From: Paenibacillus montanisoli
GTDB lineage: Bacteria; Bacillota; Bacilli; Paenibacillales; Paenibacillaceae
Reading direction: 5' to 3'
Length of the DNA: 64,000 bases
Assembly: GCF_003268025.1 (NCBI RefSeq)
Contig: NZ_QLUW01000001.1
Span: 1 to 64,000, forward strand
The notes under the pieces were generated by a model. The model made no database searches. It was not told the DNA's origin and was given only the letters and a program-made list of their open reading frames with translations. This document shows positions 48,454 through 56,451 of the stretch, one piece after another; the first letter of the stretch is position 1, and each line of letters begins with the position of its first letter. Both the position numbers and the translations under genes were made by a program.

Positions 48454-49484
48454 TGGGAGATGTGCCGCATTACCTGATGATCAAACGCGAAATCGCGCAG
48501 CAGATCCGTACCGGGAAACTGCTTCCCAACGTTGTGCTGCCTGGAAGATGGAAGCTCACGGAACAGTACGGCTGCAGTTGGGCGACGGTCAACCGTGCGA
48601 TCCAGGAGCTGATCCTCGAGGGCAAGCTGTATGCCGAGCAAGGGAAGGGGACGTTCGTCAGCCCGGCTGCCGCCGAGCGGGCGGACCTTCCCCAAACGTT
48701 GTCCGTTCTGCTGTGCAGCTTCAACGAGAGCGTGTCTCATTCCGTCATGAAGATGTTGGAGGGCATTCGCGAGACCGCGGGATCTTACGGGGTTCCGGTC
48801 GAATTTACAAGCGCGCAGGAACCGGGACGGTTCGCTGATCTCGACCGCCGGATCGTCATTACGCCGGGGTTGGCGGACTACCCCCAACTGGCAAAGTCAG
48901 CCTCGCGCGGAGACAGGTTCATCGTGCTTGGCTCGGAATTCCGCGAGCCTGGCGGACGATGGGTAAACTCCGACACGCGGGAAGGGACGCGCAAGGCGGT
49001 CTGCCAGCTTCTTGCCGCGGGGCACCGCCGCATTCTGTTGTTCGGCCTGCAGCGAGGTCTGTCCAACTACGAGCAGAAAGCGCGCGGTTACGAGATGGCC
49101 CTGCGCGAATTCGGGCTTGATATTGATCCGGACTGGATGGTGTATCGACCGGAGAAGGCGGCGGACGTCGAAGAGCTGCTCGGGCGTTGGATGAGAGAGC
49201 ATGCCGGGTGCAGCGCCGTATTCGCCGCGGACTATACGTCGGGACTGGCGGTGCTGGGCTGGGCGATGAAGGCCGGAATTGGCATTCCGAAGGACCTTTC
49301 TCTATTCGTCATGGGGGAAGTGGATTCGTCTCCGTATCTGGTCGTGCCGCCGAACAGCGTCGTACAGCCGTTCGCGGAAATGGGGAGGCAGGCGGTAAGG
49401 ATGCTCTTCGGTGAAGAGGATGAGACGTACGCCTTGCTTCCGTGCCAATTTATCGATCGCAATTCGGTCATGCCCCCGGCTTGA
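48453..49484 (+). CDS. GntR-type winged-helix / LacI-type sensor hybrid regulator
   Basis: 343 residues. GntR winged helix (residues 5-68: YLMIKREIAQQIRTGKLLPN; QYGCSWATVNRAIQEL; YAEQGKGTFV) fused to a LacI-type sugar-binding domain (about 80-340: VNSDTREGTRKAVCQLLAAG; CSAVFAADYTSGLAVLGWAMK). Proteins of this kind (AraR type) repress sugar genes until a sugar binds. Co-translated with the importer, so it probably controls this operon. AAGGAGGA precedes ATG. Confidence 0.9.
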   Translation: MGDVPHYLMIKREIAQQIRTGKLLPNVVLPGRWKLTEQYGCSWATVNRAIQELILEGKLYAEQGKGTFVSPAAAERADLPQTLSVLLCSFNESVSHSVMKMLEGIRETAGSYGVPVEFTSAQEPGRFADLDRRIVITPGLADYPQLAKSASRGDRFIVLGSEFREPGGRWVNSDTREGTRKAVCQLLAAGHRRILLFGLQRGLSNYEQKARGYEMALREFGLDIDPDWMVYRPEKAADVEELLGRWMREHAGCSAVFAADYTSGLAVLGWAMKAGIGIPKDLSLFVMGEVDSSPYLVVPPNSVVQPFAEMGRQAVRMLFGEEDETYALLPCQFIDRNSVMPPA

Positions 49485-49632
49485 ATCAAATTTATCCGGT
49501 GGTCACATCGGAGGCCAGGCATGGTAGTTTGATTAGACGAACATGACGAGGAGGATGCCAAGCATAAGACAGGTCTCCGCTAAGGCGCGGAACCGGTCTG
49601 CAGCACGGATTTATATCGGGAGGCGATCGTTC

Positions 49633-50523
49633 ATGCATCTGGGTAACTTGATGGAGTTGACGCCAAGGTTGAATTTCGCAAGCCGTGACCGGGCACAAGC
49701 GGGAGATCAGTGGGGTCCACGGACGATTCCCGATTGGCAAATATTCTCGATCGTATCCGGAGAGGCGCTGCTTAAGCTGGGACGGCAAACCTACCGCATA
49801 CGTTCGGGGGAGAGCGTGTTCTACGGGCCGAACAGCCCGCATTATCTGTCTGCCGTTAGGCCGACCGAATATTTCAGCTTCCACTTTTCCTGGCATGAGA
49901 CATCCCCGAAGCCCGAGCATCCCGCCTTTAACATCAAGAACGTACCGGCGGGCGCTCTGAACACCCGTCCCGAGGGCTGCAGCGTATTCGTGCCCGGCGT
50001 GGGAGAGGTCGAGATCCCGCATCACTTCTCGGCGTCCGGGTTAGATTCCATCATGACCCGCATCGTCAAGGAGTATCATGACGAGGGAGCGGGGTACATA
50101 TTCTTGCTGCGGGCACTGTTGATGGAGCTGCTCACCCTGCTCATCCGGCAGCTCGCCGGTCAGAGCAAGGGCGCGCTGGTGAGCAAGATCGAGCCTGCGC
50201 TCGCCGCGATTCGGGACAATCCGGGCATGAAGTGGTCGGTGTGCCAGCTTGCCGAGCTGTGCGGATACCATCCGAGCTATTTTACCGGGTTGTTCTTCCA
50301 GGAGGTCGGGCAAAAACCGAAAGAGTATTTGATTGCCGAAAAGTTACGGCAGGCAAAGACGGCGCTGCTCAAAGGCGACCCGATCGAGAAGATCGCCCAG
50401 AGCCTCGGCTACACAAGCATCCATTATTTCAGCAACAGCTTTAAGAAAGAAACCGGCCTGTCACCGAGCGAATTCAAGCAGAACCCGACTACAATGAGAG
50501 GCTTGTTGGCAATCGAGCCTTGA
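49633..50523 (+). CDS. AraC-family transcriptional regulator with cupin sensor
   Basis: 296 residues. N-terminal cupin (ALLKLGRQTYRIRSGESVFYGPNSPHYLS) and C-terminal double helix-turn-helix (WSVCQLAELCGYHPSYFTGL; IAQSLGYTSIHYFSNSFKKE). ATG 49633 has GGGAGGCG about 8 bases upstream; 30 upstream in-frame residues have no ribosome site. Located 148 bases after the GntR/LacI gene and ends at a strong terminator. Second regulator of the transporter locus. Confidence 0.88.
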   Translation: MHLGNLMELTPRLNFASRDRAQAGDQWGPRTIPDWQIFSIVSGEALLKLGRQTYRIRSGESVFYGPNSPHYLSAVRPTEYFSFHFSWHETSPKPEHPAFNIKNVPAGALNTRPEGCSVFVPGVGEVEIPHHFSASGLDSIMTRIVKEYHDEGAGYIFLLRALLMELLTLLIRQLAGQSKGALVSKIEPALAAIRDNPGMKWSVCQLAELCGYHPSYFTGLFFQEVGQKPKEYLIAEKLRQAKTALLKGDPIEKIAQSLGYTSIHYFSNSFKKETGLSPSEFKQNPTTMRGLLAIEP

Positions 50524-50583
50524 CATAGGCAAGCACCGGATCGAAAACGCCCCCGTAACTGGGTATCGTTTTCCGATTTGTTT

Positions 50584-50616
50584 AACCAACCTATAAGTTC
50601 TGGGTTGGTTTTTTTT
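50584..50616 (+). terminator. Terminator after the AraC gene
   Basis: AACCAACC / GGTTGGTT stem with 11-base loop, followed by a run of T. Confidence 0.9.
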
Positions 50617-50623
50617 CATGCAA

Positions 50624-50650
50624 TAAAAAAGAGACTCCCGAAAGAGTCTC
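50624..50650 (-). terminator. Terminator of the small-protein operon
   Basis: On the minus strand GAGACTC-TTTCGG-GAGTCTC followed by TTTTTT, just below the stop of the 44-residue protein gene. It shows that the tiny genes above form a real transcription unit. Confidence 0.85.
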
Positions 50651-50660
50651 CATTGTTCGA

Positions 50661-50795
50661 CTATACAGTTTCAACTCTATTCCCCTCGGTTTCATCGTCT
50701 TTTGGAATTCTTATGAAGTGGGCAGGAACCAGCAATCCGACAAGCAGTATCGCAAGCATACCGAAGAAGAAGAGGTAAATGGCCATTGTATCCAT
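50661..50795 (-). CDS. Small single-pass membrane protein (44 aa)
   Basis: 44 residues, starting MDTMAIYLFFFGMLAILLVG. One membrane span (about 4-24), then a positively then negatively charged tail (HFIRIPKDDETEGNRV). Start ATG overlaps the stop of the upstream tiny gene as TAATG, with GGAGG 9 bases ahead. Followed by its own terminator. No family recognised; size and layout resemble small accessory subunits of oxidases or transporters, but no such enzyme is nearby. Confidence 0.75.
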   Translation of the reverse strand: MDTMAIYLFFFGMLAILLVGLLVPAHFIRIPKDDETEGNRVETV

Positions 50796-50935
50796 TAGTT
50801 TAGACCTCCATTCAATGTTTGACCCGTAGGGTATGTTTTGTCGATGGCTTCCATGTCCAAAGCGCCTTTCACGAAAATAGCCATCACGGCGATCGCTGCA
50901 ACGTTGAATCCCATAATCAAGAACATAACACCCAT
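50795..50935 (-). CDS. Small single-pass membrane protein (46 aa)
   Basis: 46 residues, starting MGVMFLIMGFNVAAIAVMAI. One span (about 3-22) and a short hydrophilic tail (GALDMEAIDKTYPTGQTLNG). AGGAG lies 8 bases before ATG. Its stop overlaps the next start (TAATG), so the two proteins are made together in near-equal amounts and may pair in the membrane. Function unknown. Confidence 0.75.
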   Translation of the reverse strand: MGVMFLIMGFNVAAIAVMAIFVKGALDMEAIDKTYPTGQTLNGGLN

Positions 50936-50983
50936 TAGTACCACTCCTTGTTGTTTGTGTGAATTAGACGTTGTAAAAAAGTC

Positions 50984-51011
50984 ATAATAGATTAGGGCAA
51001 ATCCGTGTTAA
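50984..51011 (-). promoter_or_regulatory. Candidate promoter of the tiny membrane-protein pair
   Basis: On the minus strand TTAACA (51006-51011), 16 bases, TATTAT (50984-50989). The -35 lies inside the palindrome CGTGTTAACACG (51004-51015), a possible operator. Confidence 0.45.
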
Positions 51012-51025
51012 CACGCGAATCGATC

Positions 51026-51181
51026 TTATGGATTACGGTCGAGTTTGCAAGCTGCGCACTGTTTTGTACATTGTTTTTTCGGTGCGTCCGAGTTGTGATC
51101 TTGTTCAACGGAAGTTGCTGGTTTCTCTTGCTCCATCACCATGTTCGCAATGATTACCTGCTCTGTCAATTTCAACATCAT
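51026..51181 (-). CDS. Small cysteine-motif protein (51 aa)
   Basis: 51 residues starting MMLKLTEQVIIANMVMEQEK. Soluble, with a helical first half and a C-terminal C-x3-C-x2-C motif (QCTKQCAACK). AGGAG lies 9 bases before the first ATG (51181). A minus-strand TATAAT lies at 51216-51221. The three cysteines could bind a metal or take part in redox switching. Unrecognised; ninety bases upstream of the membrane-protein pair. Confidence 0.65.
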   Translation of the reverse strand: MMLKLTEQVIIANMVMEQEKPATSVEQDHNSDAPKKQCTKQCAACKLDRNP

Positions 51182-51317
51182 ATTTGTTCACTCCTTGCGT
51201 TCAAGTTATGAGTTTATTATAGATCGCCCGCGAAAGCCTGTATTGTAAAACAGCAATCTGATTGTAAAAAAGGCATATTTATTTTAGCGGAAAACAATAT
51301 CTCTTAAATTTAAATTA

Positions 51318-51338
51318 AGTTACTTGACAAAAGTAAGT
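51318..51338 (+). promoter_or_regulatory. Operator-like inverted repeat over the -35
   Basis: AGTTACTT-GACAA-AAGTAAGT covers the -35 box. A further half-site ACTTACTT lies at 51372-51379. GTTACTT/AAGTAAC-type palindromes are typical of HxlR/MarR-family redox-sensing repressors, which often control DoxX genes. No such regulator is in the window. Confidence 0.6.
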
Positions 51339-51353
51339 GACGGAACCTATAAT
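51324..51353 (+). promoter_or_regulatory. Promoter of the doxX-pirin operon
   Basis: TTGACA (51324-51329), 18 bases, TATAAT (51348-51353): an almost perfect vegetative promoter. Confidence 0.85.
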
Positions 51354-51402
51354 CAAACCATCACGTGAGCAACTTACTTTTATAGAGTACAAGGGGGATT
51401 TA

Positions 51403-51792
51403 ATGATGTTGGATTTCGGTTTGCTGTTGATTCGTTTGGTGATTGGCGTTACGTTGATGGGACATGGTGCGCAGAAGCTATTCGGTTGGTTCGGCGGATA
51501 TGGTCCGAAAGGAACTGGCGGATGGATGGAGTCGGTCGGTATTAAGCCTGGCGTGTTGATGGCGGTTCTTGCGGGTTTGGCGGAAATGGGAGGGGGCCTA
51601 TTGTTCGCGGCTGGATATCTTACGGCTGTAGGTGCAACGCTAATCGTACTCACCATGCTTGGGGCGATTATTAAAGTGCATCTGTCCGACGGGTACTGGG
51701 TGGATAAAGGCGGTTTTGAATATCCGTTCATGCTGACCGCCACCGCGATCGCGATTGCTCTTATCGGACCTGGCGCTTACGCAATCGGCTGA
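51403..51792 (+). CDS. DoxX family membrane protein
   Basis: 129 residues, four membrane spans. LLLIRLVIGVTLMGHGAQKLFGWFGG and the EMGGGLLFAAG segment are characteristic of DoxX/CatD-type proteins, implicated in quinone or thiol stress tolerance. ATG 51403 (or 51406) follows AAGGGGG. Leads an operon with pirin, 30 bases downstream. Confidence 0.9.
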   Translation: MMLDFGLLLIRLVIGVTLMGHGAQKLFGWFGGYGPKGTGGWMESVGIKPGVLMAVLAGLAEMGGGLLFAAGYLTAVGATLIVLTMLGAIIKVHLSDGYWVDKGGFEYPFMLTATAIAIALIGPGAYAIG

Positions 51793-51822
51793 TTACATCA
51801 ACTATAAAATGGAGGTATCGTC

Positions 51823-52533
51823 ATGATTACCCTATATCCCGCAGCATCGAGATTTTCGGCAAACCATGGATGGTTGAAAAGCAACTTTAGCTTCTCGTTC
51901 GCGGAATATTACGATCCGAACAATATCGGCTTCGGTCCGCTCCGCGTCTTTAACGACGATTTCGTAGCGCCGCAAAACGGCTTTGGCGCTCATCCGCATA
52001 ACGAAATGGAAATCGTGTCGGTCGTGTTGAAGGGGCAGCTCCAGCATCAAGACAGCACGGGCAACAAGGAAGTGTTGAGACCGGGGGAAGTGCAGCGCAT
52101 GAGTGCCGGTACGGGGATTATCCATTCGGAGGAAAACCCTTCGCCGGATGAAGAAGTGAACTTCCTGCAGCTCTGGTTTTTCCCGGATCAGCAAGGATTG
52201 GCGCCATCCTATGAACAAAAGGCTTATGATCAAGCCGGGCTTAAAAACAATCTGCTGCCCGTTGTGTCGAAGCGGGATGCCAATGAACAGATTGCGTTCA
52301 TCAATCAAGATTTGACGCTGTATCTATCCGAACTTGAGGCGGGCAAGTCCGTCTCGTTTAAGCAAGAGCCCGGCCGTAAAATTTATTTGTTCGTTATCGA
52401 AGGGGAAGTCACGCTGAATGAAGCGCACAACCTGAACAAGCGCGATGCGGCTAGAATTACCGAGGTAACGGACCTGGAGATAAAGACGGGAACCGGCGCT
52501 AGTTTTATGCTGATCGACCTGCCAGGCCAATAA
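51823..52533 (+). CDS. Pirin family protein
   Basis: 236 residues. Bicupin with N-terminal metal-binding motif GFGAHPHNEMEIV (HxHxE form), LRPGEVQRMSAGTGIIHSE and a second cupin near 165-220. Some bacterial pirins are quercetin dioxygenases. ATG follows GGAGG. The pairing with DoxX under a redox-type operator fits a role in electrophile or quinone stress. Confidence 0.9.
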   Translation: MITLYPAASRFSANHGWLKSNFSFSFAEYYDPNNIGFGPLRVFNDDFVAPQNGFGAHPHNEMEIVSVVLKGQLQHQDSTGNKEVLRPGEVQRMSAGTGIIHSEENPSPDEEVNFLQLWFFPDQQGLAPSYEQKAYDQAGLKNNLLPVVSKRDANEQIAFINQDLTLYLSELEAGKSVSFKQEPGRKIYLFVIEGEVTLNEAHNLNKRDAARITEVTDLEIKTGTGASFMLIDLPGQ

Positions 52534-52563
52534 CGGAGAGACTGCCGTCATGAATGAATCCAT

Positions 52564-53040
52564 TCATGACGGCTTTTGCTTTTGAAATAAGGCGGCTATA
52601 TACCTTCCCAAACGGACACTGATTTCGGAACGCACGACGAACCGCATCAATGCGAATTTGTGCTCATAGCCTTTGTAAATAAATCGATAATGAATGGCAT
52701 CATCGATCCGGTCATCCTCAATCACTTTGATGTGCAGTTCCCGGAGCTCCTTTTTGACTTTGACCAAATCGTCGTGAACAAGGTCTAGCAGCGCATCGGC
52801 CGATGCCGTATAAAGGCCTTTTAAGGAGTAGTTCGAGCGCTCGATTTCTTTGCGGTTCTTCTCAATGACATTCATCATCATGGGGAGCAAGACCGAATCC
52901 CGAACCGTTATCATGATTTGCTGCGATAAAGCTTGAGGCTTACCCTGCATCTCTTCATTTTTTTGCTCCAGGTACTGTGCTTTATGCTCAGGTGACATAA
53001 ACTTCGTTGTCCAACGACCGTTTCCCTCGAGTATGCTCAT
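52564..53040 (-). CDS. YolD-like family protein
   Basis: 158 residues. NGRWTTKFMSPEHKAQYLEQ start typical of YolD-like proteins, which accompany Y-family polymerases of the UvrX type. The start overlaps the polymerase stop (ATGA), so both are co-translated. Role unknown; probably a polymerase accessory factor. Confidence 0.85.
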   Translation of the reverse strand: MSILEGNGRWTTKFMSPEHKAQYLEQKNEEMQGKPQALSQQIMITVRDSVLLPMMMNVIEKNRKEIERSNYSLKGLYTASADALLDLVHDDLVKVKKELRELHIKVIEDDRIDDAIHYRFIYKGYEHKFALMRFVVRSEISVRLGRYIAALFQKQKPS

Positions 53041-54302
53041 TTGTAATGCCCTCCAATCTTATTGGCCCGCTCGCGTGCCTGGCCGGACTTCAGGAGCGAT
53101 GCCGCGCTTAAAATGGCAGCCTCGCCATAGCGATCTTTGATTGCGTCTTTTACTGCGGCAAGCTTGCGATGCTTAAGGAGATCTTCGAACAAATCCAGCT
53201 GATATACGGAGTTATCGCTGAGTTTCGATATATCGACGGCCAAGTGCGTCAGCGGATCCCCGTTCCAATGCTGTAGAAATACTTTGTGTGCGGCTGCGAT
53301 AATGTGATGCTCTAAGCAGCTCGGATCGCTAAGCGTCGTTTGACGGCTAAACCCTCTAGAATTCTCTCCGTTCGTGGTCCCCGCGCTCACCGTAACGGTG
53401 CTGCCATGATAGTTGTGGTGCCGGCTTGTTCGGCAAACCTCGATGACTAATTCAAGCAACAGCGGCTCAATATCCGATAACGTTTGATAATCCCTCCAGC
53501 GAAGCGCTCTTCCTCGCGTAATGGATTTTGGTTTCGATACAGAATGCTGGACGACGGGGCTGGGATCGATGCCTCGCGCGGTCTGCCAGTAGTATGTGGC
53601 TTTGATGTCGCTTTGACGGCCCATGCGCGAACGCATACGGCGCTTGAATTCAGGTAAATCTAATCGTGCAAGATCGCCGATGGTATGGATCCCCATGCGC
53701 ATAAAATGAGCCGTCATGCGTGACGCGACCATGAACATGTTATGAATCGGAAGGGGCCACAGGGTCGTTTCGATGTTGTCGCTGGATAAGGCGAAAATCC
53801 CGTCCGGATGCTTCTTGGCGAAATTATCGGTGGCCATCTTGGCTAGAATCTTGGTGGGACCGATCCCCGCTCGCGTCCATACGCCGGTCGAAAGCATCAC
53901 CGAGTTTTGGATTTGTTTGGCGATCTCCACGGGTGAGCCGAACAGGGCCAGGCTTCCTGAAATATCAAGAAATTGTTCATCGATGCTGAACGGTTCGACA
54001 AGCGGCGTAAAGGACTCGTAAAGCTTGGTAATGAGCAAGGAAACGCTAATGTAGGTCTGCATCCGCGGACGGATCACAACGAGCCCCGGACATTTGCCTA
54101 CAGCCTCTGAAAGTCGTTCAGCCGTACTGACGCCGTAAGCTTTAGCTATTGGGCACGCAGCCAAGATAATCCCTGATCGTCTCTCGGGATCTGCTGCGAC
54201 AGCGACTGGCATGTTTGTATATTCAGGGTGCGTCGCTTTTTCAACACTGGCATAGAAGGATTGGCAATCGACGAGCAAGATGGATTTTTCTTTGGATTGC
54301 AT
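53037..54302 (-). CDS. Y-family DNA polymerase (DinB/UvrX type)
   Basis: 421 residues. Palm acidic residues in LLVDCQSFYASVE and FSIDEQFLD, helix-hairpin-helix region (AHFMRMGIHTIGDLARLDL), and little-finger domain. Error-prone lesion-bypass polymerase of the UvrX/YqjW group, often with YolD. A LexA-box-like palindrome and a TATAAT box lie immediately upstream. ATG 54302. Confidence 0.93.
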   Translation of the reverse strand: MQSKEKSILLVDCQSFYASVEKATHPEYTNMPVAVAADPERRSGIILAACPIAKAYGVSTAERLSEAVGKCPGLVVIRPRMQTYISVSLLITKLYESFTPLVEPFSIDEQFLDISGSLALFGSPVEIAKQIQNSVMLSTGVWTRAGIGPTKILAKMATDNFAKKHPDGIFALSSDNIETTLWPLPIHNMFMVASRMTAHFMRMGIHTIGDLARLDLPEFKRRMRSRMGRQSDIKATYYWQTARGIDPSPVVQHSVSKPKSITRGRALRWRDYQTLSDIEPLLLELVIEVCRTSRHHNYHGSTVTVSAGTTNGENSRGFSRQTTLSDPSCLEHHIIAAAHKVFLQHWNGDPLTHLAVDISKLSDNSVYQLDLFEDLLKHRKLAAVKDAIKDRYGEAAILSAASLLKSGQARERANKIGGHYK

Positions 54303-54342
54303 ATCGCTTCACCGGCTTATTGGTTTTTGGTGTCCAACGACA

Positions 54343-54388
54343 AGAACACTTGTTCTCATATTATATGCGATGACACCTCGTCTATCCA
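54343..54388 (-). promoter_or_regulatory. SOS-controlled promoter of dinB-yolD
   Basis: Minus-strand TGGATA (54383-54388), 17 bases, TATAAT (54360-54365), then AGAACAAGTGTTCT (54343-54356), which matches the Gram-positive LexA box CGAACRNRYGTTYG at 12 of 14 positions and covers the likely start point. Confidence 0.75.
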
Positions 54389-54476
54389 ATGAAAAATTTG
54401 GATGCAGGTCCTTATTTTGATTGTGAGTGTGAGTGAGTACGGGATCGCGCGTAAGATCTTGCGTTGAAATCGTAAA

Positions 54477-54515
54477 AGAGAATGGAGACCAATTCGGTCT
54501 CCATTCTCTTTTTTT
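54477..54515 (+). terminator. Orphan strong terminator
   Basis: AGAGAATGGAGACC / GGTCTCCATTCTCT, 14 perfect pairs, 5-base loop, then a run of T. No plus-strand gene lies upstream within 1.9 kb, so its purpose is unclear. Confidence 0.85.
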
Positions 54516-54582
54516 ATATTCGGAACATGATTTATTCTATTGATTTATAGCTTTCAATCTATATTAAATATCTTTATATATA

Positions 54583-54653
54583 TTGTACAAGGTTTCCCTT
54601 CATCCTTATAATTAGATCAATTCTAATAACAATTTATTTTGAAATCGCTTTCA
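54583..54653 (+). promoter_or_regulatory. Promoter and cre site of the YesMN-Lpl locus
   Basis: TTGTAC (54583-54588), 18 bases, TATAAT (54607-54612), then TGAAATCGCTTTCA (54640-54653), a full match to the CcpA cre consensus TGWAANCGNTNWCA, inside the transcribed leader. This predicts glucose repression by roadblock. Confidence 0.7.
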
Positions 54654-54707
54654 AACTATTTGTTATTCACATGCTTACGAATCTATGAGAATAAGGAATG
54701 AACAGCT

Positions 54708-56450
54708 ATGAACTTGAGCAAAATAGGTCGGACCAAATGGTTTGTCTATCAAAAAATCGTTACTGTCTTTATCATATTGTTCGTTCCCTTAATCGTGATG
54801 AACATGTGGATCAATTACAAGGGCTTATTCTTCATCAAACATGAGATTGCCGATTCTGCTGTTGCCGGGGCATCGTTTTACTCGAAACAGCTGGATGACC
54901 AGCTCTATTTTATTCGCAGCCAGCAATTGCAATTTCTGAATGATCAGGATTTACAGAAGCTTAGCTTTCAGGGTGCCGCGATGGATAAATTTGAATTGGT
55001 TCAACTCATCAACCAGGTCAAAGACCGGCTGATGTCGCTTATCAATTCTAGCGAGTATGTCGTGAATGCAGGCGTTTATGTGAAAGAGATTGAGAAAACC
55101 GTCTCCATTAAGGATGATGTCTTGAACACGCCGAATGAGGATTACACGTTAATTTCCACTTTAATCAAGGAGACGCCCAAACCCTCGTTCTACATGTATG
55201 ATGATCGAATCTACTTTATTGAAAGCGCAAACAATTCAGGTGTTTGGTCTTATATTGAAATATCCAGAGATAAGCTGCTGGAGGCGCTAAAGCAAATTGC
55301 TTCGCTCTATCAGAACTCTGAAGTGCTTCTCGGCGGCCAGAATAACGGAGTGGTCCTATCTACCTTATCAAATCGTCCTGTCTTAGCTGAGGTGCTTTCA
55401 ATAGCAGAAGAGCGGAGCGGGCCCGAGCCTGAGAAATCGATTGTACGCAAGGTAAATGATACGAACTATTTCATTACGCGCAGTGACGTTAGTTCTCTGC
55501 ATCTGTCTCTCGTCATGTTCGTGAATCAGAATGAGCTGATACGTCCGCTAAGCCAGTTCAATACTTGGTTCTTCGCCTTGTTGATTATTGCGATTGTCGT
55601 GCTGCTGCTGTATTCGTTCTCCATCCATTTCATGATTCATCGACCGCTTACCAGGCTGACCAGGGCATTTCAATTAATCGAGACCGATAACTTGAATCTC
55701 GTCATCGAGTCTAAGCGGAAGGATGAATTTCATTACTTATTCAACAGCTTTAACCGAATGGCGCAGCGGTTAAAGCGTTCAATCCAGGAGAATTATGAGC
55801 AGAAGATTGCCCTTCAGCATTCGGAACTCAAGCAGCTGCAATCGCAAATCAATCCGCATTTTCTATATAACAGCTTTTTTAATATTTACATGATGTGCAA
55901 GACCGGTGATTCGGATGGGGCCGGAGAGCTGTCGCAAAAGCTTGGCAGCTACTATCAATACATTACTAGAAGCGGCTCAGATGAGGTGCCGCTCTATAAG
56001 GAATTCCGGCATGCGCTCGATTATTGCGAAATCCAGTGCATCCGATTCTCGAACCGGATTCAATTCGAATACGAAGAGCTGCCGGAGCCGGCAGCCGCGC
56101 TTTATGTCCCTCGTTTAATCATTCAGCCGGTCGTGGAAAACGTGTTTGAGCACGCGTTTGAAGACGGGATGATGGAGGGAGTCCTCTATATGCGGAGCGG
56201 CTTTGAGGACGGTGTCGTCAGCATTACGGTTGAAGACAACGGCAATCTATTGACGGATGAGAGGCTTGACCAATTGCGAACGAAGCTAGGGAACCAATAC
56301 GTGGAACGAATGGAGCAGACCGGCATTATCAACGTAGGCAACAGGCTCCAATTGAAATATGGACCGAGCAGCGGGTTGTTTGTCTCTCGAAGCAAATATG
56401 GCGGTTTGAAGGTAGATATCAAAATCGATTATAAGCAAAAGGGGGCTTAA
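54708..56450 (+). CDS. YesM-type sensor histidine kinase
   Basis: 580 residues. Spans at about 15-38 and 287-309 with a ~250-residue extracellular sensor, HAMP (RPLTRLTRAFQLIETDN), His_kinase QINPHFLYNSFFNIYMM (His384) and HATPase_c (VENVFEHA; VEDNGN). Same class as the kinase at 9141 but with a different sensor domain. AAGGAATG precedes ATG. Its regulator starts 1 base after its stop. Confidence 0.92.
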   Translation: MNLSKIGRTKWFVYQKIVTVFIILFVPLIVMNMWINYKGLFFIKHEIADSAVAGASFYSKQLDDQLYFIRSQQLQFLNDQDLQKLSFQGAAMDKFELVQLINQVKDRLMSLINSSEYVVNAGVYVKEIEKTVSIKDDVLNTPNEDYTLISTLIKETPKPSFYMYDDRIYFIESANNSGVWSYIEISRDKLLEALKQIASLYQNSEVLLGGQNNGVVLSTLSNRPVLAEVLSIAEERSGPEPEKSIVRKVNDTNYFITRSDVSSLHLSLVMFVNQNELIRPLSQFNTWFFALLIIAIVVLLLYSFSIHFMIHRPLTRLTRAFQLIETDNLNLVIESKRKDEFHYLFNSFNRMAQRLKRSIQENYEQKIALQHSELKQLQSQINPHFLYNSFFNIYMMCKTGDSDGAGELSQKLGSYYQYITRSGSDEVPLYKEFRHALDYCEIQCIRFSNRIQFEYEELPEPAAALYVPRLIIQPVVENVFEHAFEDGMMEGVLYMRSGFEDGVVSITVEDNGNLLTDERLDQLRTKLGNQYVERMEQTGIINVGNRLQLKYGPSSGLFVSRSKYGGLKVDIKIDYKQKGA

Positions 56451-56451
56451 C

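Noticed and set aside
50578..50778. A 66-residue plus-strand frame after the AraC gene
   Set aside because: It begins within a terminator and is antisense to the tiny membrane-protein gene, which has better start, span and terminator signals.
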